From Vitrella brassicaformis (taxonomy: Eukaryota; Sar; Vitrellaceae), in the NCBI GenBank assembly GCA_001179505.1, contig CDMY01000438.1, positions 11,343-75,342 of the forward strand: 64,000 nucleotides of DNA, written 5' to 3'. How positions within the stretch are numbered: the stretch's first letter is position 1; every line of letters begins with the position of its first letter. This document shows positions 1 through 11,898 of the stretch, in pieces. Under the pieces are notes generated by a model, which did no database searches, was not told where the DNA came from, and worked only from the letters and a program-made list of their open reading frames with translations. A program made the translations under genes and the position numbers.

Positions 1-1917
1 GAAGCATTACTTACCGCAGATCTCTTGTGAGAGTGCCGCGGTGGACCTGAGCGCGTGGCCACATGCGTTCTTGATCTTGCCGTACTTGTCGACAAACACC
101 GCCCCGATGCTCACATTGGAGGTGGCCCCCTCGTCCGTCTCGGTGTCCATCTCCTCGCTCTCCACCTGCTGTGCCACCCTCTCGGTCCAGCTGATGCCGT
201 GCGCATCTACACGCAGCGGCACGTCACTGCCCGCACCCGTAGCCGTGGATGTCAGGTCGGTGGCGACGGCATCGATGGCCCTGAGGCCTTCGCTGCCCAG
301 GAGCTCCTTCATCGGCGCGAGCAGGGAGGGGTCGCCCAGACGGAATATCCGCACCAGCAGCAGACCTGAGAAAAGAAGAACGGCATGAGCGTGTGTCTGT
401 GTGGGTGTGGGTGTGTCAGTGGGCCTGTTGCTTACTGCTGAATTCTTCGGCGAGGAACCAGTCGGGAAGCTGTGCCCTCGGCCCTAGTTGTTTGATGAAC
501 ATGGCCGCGCCGTGGAGCACCGCAGCCACCAGGTCCATCGACGGGTGGCGCATCAGACGGACCACACCATGCCGCCACAGCACGGCAATCGTGTGGGCGG
601 GGAGCCTCTGCAGCAGAACGTCGCCTGACGTCTCCAGGAACTCACTCACGATGTACGCCACCTGCATCGCCACCTCGTGCATCTGACAGACACGTCACAC
701 CCAACCACACGACAACACAACACATAATGATCGACCACCACTGAGTGTGCCTGTCTCTCCATGAGTGTACCGTACCTCAGCTGTGTATGGTGCGGGTGGC
801 GGTGGCGGCAGCGCAGCGTGTGCGAGCCCGGCGATCTTGATGGTGAGTCGGTTGAGGTGCTCGAGGCCCATGTCGTTGGCAGGCCGGTTTTTGTTCTTCC
901 GCCGGCCGACCTCGCTTGCCAATGTCGAGAACGTCTGCAGCGCTGTCTGGGAGACGCAAACAAACGCAGCAGATCAGAGAGGATGTGGCGTCATGGTGCA
1001 TGGGGGCACACACGTACCTTCCTGCACGCGTCTGACTTGCCGAGGTTGGACGAGAGGAACTCATCCACCTGCAGCTCGACCAGCCGACTCACCGACACCA
1101 CCTGGGACAGATCCCTGACGCATCCACATCACACATAACACACCATTACACGCGTGGGGGCGTGCCCTTCTCAGCCTTGTCTCACTTACCTGAAGACCTC
1201 CAGTGCCGCCCTTAGCAGTGCCTCGCCGCCCTCTTGCCCCAGTGAGGTCAGGTACCCCCCGATGGTGTTGAATATGTCGTTGCATGCCTGCTGCAGTCCG
1301 CTGACGATCTCCAGCCGCCGCCGCTGGGGCAGACCACGGGTCGACTCATCACTGCACTCCTGAGCCAACTCGCGAATCACACCCATCACGATACTCGCGT
1401 GGGCGGCACTCGTGCGACCTGCACACAGGCAGACAAAGATGAAGACAGACAAACAGGCAGGTTGTTTGTTTGTCTGTTCGTGGCGCTGACCGGCATTGAG
1501 AAGGCTCGGCATCAGCTCCTGCCAGCACTGGGGCCACTCCCGCCGCGCCACCTCGGCTAAGGCCACTGCACACTTTTGCCGCACAATGGGCGATCGAAGA
1601 CGGTCGGCCGGCAGCTGAGTGGGGTAGGACAGCAGCACCGCCTTGACCGATGCCCTCTGCTCCGGCGTCCACCTCTGCCATTGCCTGCTGATGGCCTCGC
1701 GGAACAGCGTGTGGCCAAAGAACTGCACCCGCTCGAGCAGGGCGGCATCGAGCTGGCTGCCGTCGTGTGTGACGAGTCTGTGGGCGATCTCACAGGCGCT
1801 AGGGTGGTCATAGAGTGAGGTGCAGTGCTGCTCGGCAACGACGCGGTCAGCATGCGAGACGTTGGGCTGGCCGGAGACCCTCAACGCTTCGATAACCGAC
1901 CGCACGCTGGCATCCAT
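1..1917 (-). CDS. Exportin-5/Xpo1-like nuclear export receptor, N-terminal part (runs off the left edge)
   Basis: HEAT-repeat karyopherin expected to carry cargo out of the nucleus with Ran-GTP. The ATG is at 1917. Exon 1 (1917-1491) encodes the Xpo1-type block with FFGHTLFREAI, then RQKCAVALAEVARREWPQCW, which matches the N-terminal repeats of the exportin-5/exportin-1 family. Later exons are about 1418-1190, 1110-1019, 950-780, 682-435 and 366-16, all with GT-AG borders; the last ends in a donor at 15 (GTAAGT), so the gene continues outside the window. A small intron of 72 bp separates exons 1 and 2. Exportin family membership is firm. The subclass is an inference from the order of the N-terminal helices; importin-13/transportin-3-like receptors are the alternative. 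Confidence 0.72.
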
Positions 1918-2626
1918 GGCCGCTGGATCTCCAGATCAGAGCAGTAAAGGATGAGAGCGCCGCAGAGCCGTCCGTCGAGGCAGATCACGCCTTCAGCTCA
2001 TGCATGTAAGTCTGCAGATGGTCGCCATGACTCCAAACCCTTAAGGCCACACCAACCATGCGCCAAAAGGCCGTGATTGCCAAGCTCGCAGATGCCAAGC
2101 TCGCACGATGTGGCCGGAGGGCTTGAATCAATCGACGAGAGGCATAGATGTTCTTCAACAACCTGCCGTGTCCATGCACCGCACCATGTAGGTCGACACA
2201 CGCACGAGGGAGTGATAGAAGAAGTCCCTTCACTTGTCCCTTCACACACGAGAAACAACACACATGTACACCCACTCACACTGGCATGGTATAGTTTCCG
2301 GCCACCCGCTAGCTATAGCTAGCCAGGCGGCAGGTGAGGCATCTCTGGTGGCATCTCCCCGTCTGCCTGCCTGCATGCCTGCCTGCCTCTTACCCGCCCG
2401 CCCGCCTTTCTCGACACCAACGCGCATGTGTCATGACACCGCCCCCATCGTGCCGGCCACCCAGGAAGCAGTCGAGTGTGAGTCAGGCACCGACAGCTAT
2501 CCATCCATCCATCCATCCATCCACACCAAAGCCCCCCCACCTGCCTGCGCCCCTCATTCATCTATGTCGTCCACTACTGCTCCATCTCATCGTCACCGCT
2601 CCTCTCCAAATCCCTCTGCGAGTCAG
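1918..2626. other. Intergenic region with displaced promoter/start fragment
   Basis: No gene is supported here. Two copies of the TGCGAGCT motif (reverse strand at 2083-2090 and 2098-2105) lie 165-190 bp upstream of the exportin start. At 2130-2167 there is a near-identical copy of the 5' end of the plus-strand gene that starts at 5925, including its start codon, but the reading frame closes after about 20 codons. A CATC repeat lies at about 2503-2522. Confidence 0.6.
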
Positions 2627-4898
2627 CTACTGGAGTGTGGCCCCCAGCTGCTGCCATGTGAACTGGCAGTCGGCATCGCCCAGGTGGGTGTTGAAGCCCT
2701 TGACCACCCCTTCCACGCCGTGGCGGGCCGCCTCGTCCATCCTGGCCCGATGAACCACCTCGCGCAGGCCCACACGACCACGAGTGTGCACCGCCTCGCG
2801 CGGACGGCTGTCGACACCCTCGAGCACGAAACACTGCAGCTGCGGCACACGCACCACCTGTCCGCCCACGCTGGCCGTCCCGCCCACCACCTCCCTGTTG
2901 CTACTGGTCTGGTACACTGCCGACTTGACGAAGTGCTCCGCTGCCGCGCATACACGCCGGGCCATAACGGTGTGCCGCACACACTCGCCGATGGCTTCTG
3001 TGGTGGCCGATGCCGCTGCGTCCGCATCGAAGAGGTACGACGCGATGCGCCAGCCGAAGATGGGGGCCTCCTGCGGGCCGACGGCCAGCCGGGGGGTCAG
3101 GAGGGCCGCGAGTGACCGGTGAGGCGCGAGGGCGGCGTTGACGGCCGACATCACTGCAGGGCCCACCTCGTCTAGCACCGTGGCGTACTCCATCAGCACA
3201 AACTGTCGCTCTCCGTCTATGGGGAGGCTGTTGATGTCGGCGCCCGCCCTCAGCAGCGAATGGATGGTCAGCTTGTGCCTGTCACATCGGGCGCGACACC
3301 CCTCCTTGGTGTCCTCGGGCGTCTCCGGGTCCTGAAGCTCTCGAGTGTACCAATCGAGCTCCTCGGCAGCTGTGGCGAGGGGCGTGTCGTCGCGGTAGTT
3401 CCGCCTATTGATCTGGTCAGCGGGCAGCTTGCGGCAAAGGTAGCAGGCCACTTGGGTAGAGCCCCAACATGCCGCGTCGTGCAGTGGTGTCCCTTGCGAT
3501 GCATCGGACGCTGCCGTCATGTCGGCCCCGTTCGCTGTGATGAGGTCGAGGTAGGCGTCGATGAAGGACTGGGGATAGTCCCACCGTGCGGTGGCTGCCG
3601 TGTGCACCAGGTTGTAGCCACCGCTTGTTTCTTCGGTGGCGAGGGTGGGGTCGCGTCGGACGAGTCGCTCATACATCGACAGCAGCAGCTGCAGATACTC
3701 CGGGGGAGGCTGACGCAGGGGAAGAAGGGGCAGCTCCATCACCATGCAATACAATTGGCCCGCTGCGCGCAGGTCGATGTCGTGACGAGCCGTCAGTATG
3801 TCGAGGGCCGTCTGATTGCCAGATGCAATCGCCAAGTGGAGGGGCGTCTGATCGGTCTGATGGGCTGCCGCATTGGGGTCGGCGCCTCCGTCGAGGAGTG
3901 CGGTCAGGACGGCCGCCTGCAGCTCGTCAGACGACCACTGTGGCAGTACGATGGGATGGCAGCCATCATCATCTCGGGCTGCGATGGTCCTGATGGTGTA
4001 GCCCGACTTGTTGTCAATGGCGATGGCGAGGAGGGGATAGACGAAGACGATGGGGTCGCTACCCTCGGCGACCAGCCTAGTCATGACATCTGGGTCGGCG
4101 CCCTGCTGCCGCATGAGGTCGGTCACTTGCCGTGCGTCGGTGAAGCGGCGGCCGATGATCCACCGTGACAGCTGCTTGCTGGGGTCGTTGGTGCCCTTGA
4201 GGAACCGAGCCTCCAGCTTATCGAGTCCGATGTGGCCGTCAGGCACAGGAGCAGCGGGATCCGCCAGGCCTACGAGAGGATACCCTGCCACACCCACCGC
4301 CGCACAAGGGACGGTGATTGAATGCCTTTTCTACAGGATCCTCCCTCGCGTCTGTCTGGCGTACCTTCCTCCTCATATTCGTCGTCATCCGAGTCTCTGT
4401 CATCGATATCGTCCTCTTGGTCGTCATCACCATCGTCCTCCTGCATGCCATCCTGACACACAACAAAGAGGCAAGGGAGAACACCAACACTGGATGAATC
4501 GCATGGACCAGTGTTGGTGTTGATGAGTGCCTCACCGATTCGTAGTCATTTCCTGCCTGCGGACCCTCCTCATCGTCGGCCGTCTCGTGAGGCATTCCGC
4601 CGTCACCCAGCTGCTGCTGCTGCTGGTCGTCTAAACACCACCACATAAATCGACCAAGCAGGCCTGAGTGAGCTGCTGGTGTGTGTGTGGAACGGTCTGT
4701 GTGGGATGGCTCGTAACTCACCCCTATCGACGCCGTCGAGATCTAGTTGCTCCGCCTGCCCACTGCCGCTACGCTCTTGCTCATCTACATCGCCTGCACA
4801 CACCACAGATGTACAGGAATGATATGATCCTGCGTGTTTGATGTGCTGCATTAGTGTGATGCACCTGCATCGTCCTTTGCACATCCAGCGTCTGCCAT
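2627..4898 (-). CDS. Ankyrin-repeat protein with acidic N-terminus
   Basis: Putative scaffold protein. ATG at 4898 (MADAGCAKDD). Four small exons (to about 4887, 4793-4729, 4630-4537, 4453-4365) encode an acidic, Gln- and Asp-rich leader with (Q)5 and runs such as DDDQEDDIDD. The large last exon runs from about 4281 to the TAG at 2627. All joins keep the frame with GT-AG borders. The large exon holds ankyrin-type units: TPLHLAIASGNQTALDIL, YNLVHTAATARWDYPQSF and TPLHDAACWGSTQVACYL. The C-terminal third has no recognisable domain. About 650 residues, no membrane segment. The partner is unknown. The ankyrin call is strong; the first exons are a splice prediction. Confidence 0.7.
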
Positions 4899-5924
4899 GG
4901 CAGCAGAGGGAATCTAGGCATCGGGACGTCCAGACATCACTCAAACAGACACCAACAGCTGCACGAACCACACACGGGCAACAAGAGGTGGGGATCCCTT
5001 TGTGCCCCCGCTGTGGCTGTGCTCACCTTTGATGAGTCAATAGATCAATAGATGGCTGTGTAGAGTCGCTCAATCAGTCCGTGCTGCCCCGTTGGTAAAG
5101 CAGCTTTGCATTCCACAATATCGGCACACAGAGGCAGCAAACCACATGATAATGATGGCTCGTGCTAACCAATCAATTGCATCCTCACTCACCGTCGGAT
5201 GAGAGCTGATCCATGGACGCTGATCTATGGACGCTGATTCAGGTGGACCGAGCCCACCTGGACAACTCCCGACTGTCCAAATCTTCCATGCGGTTGGTTG
5301 GTTGGTTATTGTGTTTAACGAGACTCGTGTCTGTAACCCCGAGGGGATCCTGTCCAGGTCACGCACTAAACTAGCAGCATGCACATGCATAGAAGCATGC
5401 ACACGGCCTGTCTCCCCATCCCACCCACCCACCCACTCGACACCCATCAATGGTCAGAAAATCGCTGTCGACAACGGTTGCAGGTATATGAGAATGACAG
5501 CCAGACATAGGCAAGACACCCAGAGGCTAGTCAGAGAGCTCGACGTCGAGCGCCCACTGATCTAAGACATGCTGTTCGTACAGCAGCTCGTCGTCTTCCC
5601 CTGCCTGACTGTCTGGCAAGAATGGGTTGAGAGCAAGCCACTTAGTGCATGTCGCCTGTGCTGACAGAAGAAAGTCGGCCGCTGCAGAAAGCACCGGCAG
5701 TTTGTCCGATTGCAGCACACAATAAGTGAACACAATTGGATGTGACCTGCGCCACAGACGATAACTAGAGGCATCAGGGGCAGTCACGCCATGCCGACCG
5801 ACAATTGTGTGCAGAGTGTCCGGAAAGGCCCTCGGGCCCGCAGATGCCAAGCTCGCACGAGCGGTCAGAGTTGCTTGGCTTGGCTTGGCGTCCGGTCAGA
5901 AGGCATAATCGACGAGAGGCATGG
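4899..5924. other. Intergenic region, about 1 kb
   Basis: No supported gene. A minus-strand open frame at 5527-5850 has no in-frame ATG. The TGCGAGCTTGGC motif is on the minus strand at 5846-5857, 68 bp upstream of the next start. Between 5860 and 5905 there is a short TTGGC-rich stretch. Confidence 0.5.
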
Positions 5925-6771
5925 ATGTTCTTCAACAACCTGCCTTTCACCTTCGCAGTAGGTCAGTCGCCGCATCGGCCGCCACAGATCTTCAACTTCG
6001 GAGCTCCGCCTCCCCCGCCCAAAGCCACCGAGGGACCCATTAGCCTGGTCGAGCAGACGCACCGCAGCTACCTCAACTTGTCTGCGTGGTCCCTCAACAA
6101 TGGCTATCTGGAGAGAAGCGCCGACGGACGAGAGGCTGCTGTGCTGAAGGCAAAACTGAAGTGTCGCCAACAAACCGACCAAGCCAAGTGAGCGCATCAA
6201 TAAATACACGGGACACGTACACACACACGTTCATCGCTGGCCGATTGCTTGATGGATGGATGGATGGGTGGATCGTTGCAGGCATCACTGTGTGTGGTGT
6301 GGGTACCTGGCGGCGGTTGCGGACCACATAGCAAGCCAGCTGTGGGACGAGCAGGAGTACCCACACAAGTTCACAGAGAGCAAGAACTGGCAGCGGCTGC
6401 ACGACGACACAGCGAGGTTCGCCAAATACGTCAGGAAGGTACGCCACCCCCCCGCCCCATCCGCACACGCACACAGTCACACACATGATTGCCCCCCTCT
6501 GCATGTGTGTTGCGTTGTTTGTCAGGCTGCGAAGGAGGTGTGGAGTCGCTTGTCCGACGACAAGAAGCGCGAGGTGCGGGTGTATCGGATACTCGAGACC
6601 GACAGGGTGCTCTATGCCCTGTTGTGCAAGAAGATGACCCCGCCGCACAGGCGCAGTGAGAAGGTGCAGGAGAAGCAGAAGGAGGCCGGCACTGACACTG
6701 CAGAGAGGAAGGACAAGGGGGACGATGGCACAGAGGCCACAGGAGAGGGCGGCATGTCGGACATCGACTGA
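5925..6771 (+). CDS. Conserved-looking protein of unknown function
   Basis: Three exons (about 5925-6188, 6280-6437, 6525-6771) give a protein of roughly 220 residues. It starts MFFNNLPFTF and has a Pro-rich loop (GAPPPPPK), an aromatic segment (SYLNLSAWSLNNGYLE), a Trp/Tyr-rich middle (CVWCGYLAAVADHIAS) and a charged helical part (AAKEVWSRLSDDKKREVRVY). It ends in a Lys/Glu-rich disordered tail (from about EKVQEKQKEAG). No known domain is recognisable. Conserved spacing of aromatics across exon borders and clean splice sites argue that it is real. An ATG at 5921 in another frame gives only a short peptide. The 5' end of this gene is partly duplicated at 2130-2167. Confidence 0.6.
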
Positions 6772-7227
6772 CTGAGCCGCCGGGACCCAACTGGTGTGGC
6801 AGGCAGGTGACAGGTAGTGTGTGGATGTGTGGGTGGATGTGTGGGTGGATGGATGGATGTGAGTAGCTGCACGTGTGTGTGTGTGTGTAGTATATCTATA
6901 TGAGCCTGAGCCTTTTTCGTGTGTCCGGACAGTTCTCTACCTACCTTGCTTAGTGCCTGCCTGCCTGCCTGTGGGTTTATCTATCGGAGTGCCGCAAAGA
7001 CATTTAACAGATGCAGGTCCGTGAATGCGATTCATGGATGCGATATGTTGGTGCGATTGACAGCCATGAGCACTCTTACCCCATGCCATGCGATACCATT
7101 CAGCGCATGCAGAGACACATATATACTGTTCAGCAAGGTTCTTCTCTTCACACATAGGGGGATCCCTCTCCGCTTCTCGACTGCATGAACACGTGTGTGT
7201 CTCTGGGTGGGTCGGTGAGTAAATGGC
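6772..7227. other. Convergent intergenic region
   Basis: Lies between the 3' ends of two convergent genes. It holds GGAT/GTGG repeats (6815-6860), a (GT)n run near 6875-6890, and no supported gene. The last exon of the minus gene may extend into it, because the frame stays open after 7228. Confidence 0.45.
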
Positions 7228-8842
7228 ACACCTGAACTGGCGTTCGTTGAGCGCCTTCTTCATCTTGATGCTGCGCAGCATCGACTGCACACACAATGGC
7301 GAGCAGAAGACTCGTTGGGGTGCCTGTTTGCCGGCCGCTGTGCTGTGCCTGCCTCATTCGCCTACCTCGGCAATGCAAGTGTTAATGACGCCGTGCTCGT
7401 CGACGTTGATCCGCCCGGCGCCACCAGAAAACTGCATCCATCCATCCATCCAGACGCACACATGTTTGTGTGTGGTGTGACGGCCTGCCTGAGTCACATA
7501 CTATGATGGGTATCTCGGCCTTGAGTCGGTCCAGGTTGGCATTGCAGTAGCGCAGCAGCTGCCTGTCGTCGCGAACTGTCGCAGTAGTGGCATCCACAGA
7601 ACCACACAGGAGGCGTGAGACATGACGTGGCGCTCTGTGTGTGTGTGTGTGTGTATACTTGTGAAAGTGCGATCCTGTGCCTCCCGCTCCTGGCGTCTCC
7701 TCATGAAGCTGTTCTCCCTCAGAGTCTGCAGCATCCGCGGCGTCTCGCGCTCGACCATAGCACGCTGCACGTGCACAGCCATGACATACGCAGCTCTGGT
7801 GTGTGTGTCGAAGGGCTGGCTGTCCGTGCGGACAAACCTGGACCAGCATTCTGACGTATCTGTAGAGGGGCACCAGCTCATTCTCATTCACTCCATTCTC
7901 CTCCACAAACTCGACCACCCTCTGACACACGGACACACTCACACACATGTACAAGCACCCGTCATCCCCAATCTCTCTCCCTCTCGCTCACTCACGCGTT
8001 TGCATTTGGTGCCGCTGGTCTCGTGCGGCTGGATGGTCAGCACAGCCGTGCGGTACTGCTGGTCGCTGCCCAGGCCCACCTCCAGCTGCACAAGGTTCGG
8101 CCCAGCCCTGGGGTCGTTGGCCGGCAGGTATTGGAGGCTGGTGATCGGCTGCAGCACCACCCGCTCGGCTGCCTTGTCCAGCGACACAGGATGGTAGTGC
8201 CCAGATGCTGTGGGGGAGGCCACACTCTCCAGCAACGAACGAAGCGCACTCTCCCTAATAAACAGATAGAACCAGACAGACAGAGGAGACAGGCCGCTTC
8301 TCCCTCTCTGTGTGTGTATGTGTACCAGTTGTCTCGCTCTCTTTCGTCTCTGAACTCCAGCAGGGTGAGTGCCGGTCTGCCGTGGCCACTCCCGGGAGAT
8401 CCACCGCCGGCCATAGGCGAGGAAGGGTCCGGAAAGGCCGAGGGCGGGTGGCCTATGACCAGCACCGGCAGGCCGGCCTCCTCGGCATGCAAATCCGTGT
8501 AGAGCTGCGCCTGCAGACGACTGATCTTGCTGATGACGACTGCACCACGCATACATACAAACAGAAAAACCATGGCACACAACCAGAATGACACTGCACG
8601 TGTGTTTGCGTGTGTTACTTTTGATGGGGTCGCCTCGCTTCTCGCTCGCAATGGTGAGGACCTGCATCTTGTTGTCAACACTTACAATCGCACGCTGCAA
8701 CGGGGAAACGGGGACAGCACAGCGGCAGCCACGCAGAACGAGTCGGACCACGATTCACCCCTGCCGGCTTCCTTACCTCTTTGGTGAGGTGTCTGGTGGA
8801 GCGGAAGTAGCAGCCCGTGGGTCTGCGGAGGACCTCCAACAT
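7228..8842 (-). CDS. Multi-exon protein with N-terminal PH-like domain
   Basis: ATG at 8842 (MLEVLRRPTGCYFRSTRHL). Exons at about 8842-8778, 8703-8628, 8541-8331, 8254-7996, 7923-7846, 7795-7665 and several short ones down to 7228 keep one frame. The first four encode beta-strand-like pieces (RAIVSVDNKMQVLTIASE) followed by LTLLEFRDERERDNW and a helix with a conserved-position Trp. This is the pattern of a pleckstrin-homology domain ending, with a long Ser/Gly/Pro-rich loop inserted before the last strand. The middle (LVQLEVGLGSDQQYRTAVL) and C-terminal parts are helical and charged. Likely membrane- or phosphoinositide-associated, as an inference. The 3' end is uncertain. It is head-to-head with the kinase at 9124. 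Confidence 0.5.
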
Positions 8843-9123
8843 GTGCACACCCGCCGTCGCTTTGAGGACCAAATGAATGAGAAGAGTTGACTCTTTCGAC
8901 GAGGCCGACACGCGGTCAGCCAGGAAAATGCGGCAGAAAGGAGACGAAAGTGCACAGCAAACGAACTGTAACCGTAGAATCCTTCAATTTGTCAATTTGT
9001 TTGGAAGACTGGGGGCACGCTGGGGGCGAGACTGCGAGCTACACTGCATGCCGATCTTCTGACCACTAACGACACCTCGGGGCGCCTCAATTGCTTGATT
9101 TCATGGTGTGAGGTTTGTAAGTC

Positions 9124-11215
9124 ATGGGGTGTCGGCTGAGCTGTACAAGCGAGGGCGGCCTGAGGGATGAGTACATCCTGGGCCAGAAGATCGGAGAGGG
9201 GGTACACACATACGACAATGCAATGCTGGCATTCCTTGCCCTTGTCCGCCCATTTCTGTGCTTTCTCTTCTCTCCAATGGTATGCAATGCATTCACAGGC
9301 GTTCGCGCAAGTGCGTCTGTGCACGCACAAGAAGACGGGCGAGAAGCGGTGTGTCAAGTTGCTGCACAAGCCGTATCCGAGGCAGGACTTCGAGACCGAG
9401 ATAGCGATCATGGAGGAGGTGTGCAATGGCGGGTGTGACAACATCGTCAGGTTCTACCAGCATTACGAAGACAACTACTTCTACTACTCGGTAGGTTACA
9501 GAACCACGCCTGTCTCTCTCAACACGAGAACAAAGGTGTCTGTCTTATCGGCTGCTGTCATTTGTCGCTTACCCAGGTCATGGAGAACCTCAGGTATACA
9601 ATACAGCACGGAGCACATGAGTACGTGTCTCTGTCTGTCTGTTTCCCTCCGTGTGCTTCAAGTGGTGGTGAGTTGTTCGACACGTTGGCGTCGCCGCAGC
9701 CGTTGACAGAGATGGAGATCGCCGACATCATGAGGCAGATGCTCACCGCATGCGCATACATTCACAAAGTGGGCATCGTACACAGGTGGGTAACAGATAG
9801 ATACGGGCGGGTCACGGAACTGTACGTGCCATGTGGCTGTCTGCTGGGCTGGCGACTGACTGACAGGGATCTGAAGCCTCAGAATCTTCTCTTTGCAGCC
9901 AAGGGCAGCAACGTGGTCAAAATGATCGACTTCGGGTAGCAAGGCAGCGGATAAAGACACAGATATCTCGGCTGTGACTCCTTTCTGTCTTCAGTCTGTC
10001 GTACAAGATGCCGAAGGGCGAGATGCTCGACGACCCCTGCGGCACCCCCGAATTTGTCGCACCTGAGATGATACTCGGCAAATACGGAAGGTACGCAGCG
10101 CAGGGGCCCCCAGACCATTCTCAAGACACTCATGTCTGTGTCTCGCCTGCCCCCAGCAAGGTCGACATTTGGGCGTGTGGTGTGATATTGTTCATGATGC
10201 TGTTTGGCGAGATGCCCTTTGCGGCTGCCAACGAGGAGGCTTTGTGGCAGAGGATAGTGGAGCACCAGCCCGACTTCAAGAAGGTGGCGCAGCGGGCGGG
10301 ATACAACCCCAGTGAGGGCGCGCTCGACCTCCTCAAGAAACTGCTCACCAAGAAGCCACGGCACCGACCCACTGCCGAAGAAGCCGCCAGACACAAATGG
10401 ATCAAAGGTATGAAAGTCCCATACAACACAACCAACAGACAAAGGGAGACATGTCATGGTTGTGTTGCGATGTCATGGTGGTGTTGCGTCTGTCTCCCAT
10501 GGTTTTGCAGAGATGACACAGCCGACGGCAATGCCGGTGTTGCTAGAGCCGATTCCCCAGGATGTGCGCCGTAAGGGCCGGCTGGCGACCATCGACGTCA
10601 AGAAGAAGCACGACGAGATGGTCAAGCAGCAGGTGCCGCACCCGCCACAACACAACCAAATCGACAAACTGCAAGAGGAGCTTGACGAAGGTCAGCCTTC
10701 TGTCCACATATGGGGGTGGGTGGCTGCTGGAAGCTTCCGGCATCTGCAATGCGGGTGCGCTGTGCAGAGTACAAGCACAGGAAGCAGGGCCGCCTGGCGT
10801 CTCTTGCTGTCAAGAAGCAGAAGGAGACCGATGGCGCACACAGGGAAGAACGCGACTCATCCCTAAGTGAGCGCCAGAAACGTAGGAAGCCGCAATATAT
10901 GCCCCCGCCCCCCTGTCTATGTCCGTGTGGCTCTCAGAGGTGCCCCCTGCTGTCGAGCACGCCGCTCCGCCCACACAGCCAGCCGTCGAACGGGGCGAAG
11001 AAAGGCAAGGAAGAACCAGCCTGAAACAGACGTGTGCAACGCATGCATGGGTGGATGGCTTGTCTTGTGTGTGCAGGAAGACAACACGAACAAGGACGGC
11101 AGGCTATCAGAACTTCATGACAGAGCTTGAGAAGCTGAGAGCGCAGTACGAGACCATCAAGGAGGACAGCGGAGAACTCGATGCCATGGGACCCGTGGAT
11201 GAGAAGAGGCCATGA
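9124..11215 (+). CDS. CDPK-like Ser/Thr protein kinase without EF hands, N-myristoylation signal
   Basis: Protein kinase of the CAMK/CDPK type. The start MGCRLSC is a classic myristoylation plus palmitoylation site, so the product is probably on a membrane. All kinase motifs are present across exons: glycine loop KIGEGAFAQV (9124-9201 joined to 9299), catalytic lysine in KRCVKLL, HRDLKPQN (about 9780-9890), DFG at 9930 joined to 9995, CGTPEFVAPE (about 10040), and SKVDIWACGV. Exon 3 (9577-9593) is only 17 nt. The tail after the kinase domain (10511-11215) is Lys/Glu/Gln-rich, with repeated GRLA(T/S)(I/L) motifs and coiled-coil character. No EF-hand loop is seen, unlike true CDPKs. Stop TGA at 11213. 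Function is strong; substrates unknown. Confidence 0.88.
9577..9593 (+). other. 17-nt microexon of the kinase gene
   Basis: Flanked by CCCAG on the left and GTATAC on the right. It encodes VMENL, the hinge segment that links the two kinase lobes; skipping it would break the frame and the fold. The reading is forced by the standard kinase alignment. Confidence 0.7.
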
Positions 11216-11898
11216 AGAGAAGAAGTGCCAGTGGGGATGCCTGGCTTATGCTGCTGCTGCTGCTGCTGGTCCTTTTTGAGTGCTGCTGGTGGTGTTGGGT
11301 TCTGCCGGTGCGGTGGATTGCGTGCGCCTTCGTACACTCACGAGCCCGCTGTCTCGGGTGTGGTGTCTGATGCTGGTTGGTGCCTGGCGCCTGTGTGACA
11401 CGGCGCCTGTGTTCAGTGTTCATACTTAGATGAGATGCCTCGTACAGTACTACCCTCTGCCGTTAGTGTATAGGCACGTGTCTTCTATCCTTTCCCCCGA
11501 CCTCCCTCCCTCTTTCGCGTGTGTGTGTGGTGCCCCCCTCTCTCCCCTTGGATCTGATTCATGAATGGGTGAGTGGACGGACATTGACCTGAGTGAAGCG
11601 GGGTGAACACGATTCGTGTTCGATACAACCATCACTGGCAAGAGCAACAAGTCGATAGATGAAGCGAGCCACACTGCGCTCGCGTAGTATGCAGAAAAGA
11701 GCGACGCCACAGAGGGCACACGACAGGAACAGACATGCCGGTCGTCTGTACGCACTTAGCTTTGCCCTTCCCTACCGTGTTTTCCATTCCTCGATAAAAT
11801 GACCAAAAACACGTGTTCGCGGACACAGCGCTTCTTCCATGAAGCTCTTGTGCACACAGGCGTACAGATCGTCTGCATGCAGGTATGGATTCTCCTTC
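11216..11898. other. Convergent 3' region with CTG repeat
   Basis: About 680 bp between the ends of the kinase and the LOV-like gene. It has a short (GCT)n run (11250-11268) and a (GT)n run (11519-11529). No open frame with a recognisable product. Confidence 0.5.

Noticed and set aside
2503-2522. CATC/GGAT arrays as CRISPR or telomere-like repeats
   Set aside because: They are plain tetranucleotide microsatellites without spacers, scattered through introns of a eukaryotic genome.
5527-5850. Minus-strand open frame of 107 codons beginning at the octamer
   Set aside because: It has no in-frame ATG and no supporting splice site or domain; left as a possible non-coding transcript only.
11600-11650. 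Possible tRNA T-loop (GTTCGAT)
   Set aside because: No matching acceptor, D or anticodon stems around it; no tRNA was found in the window.
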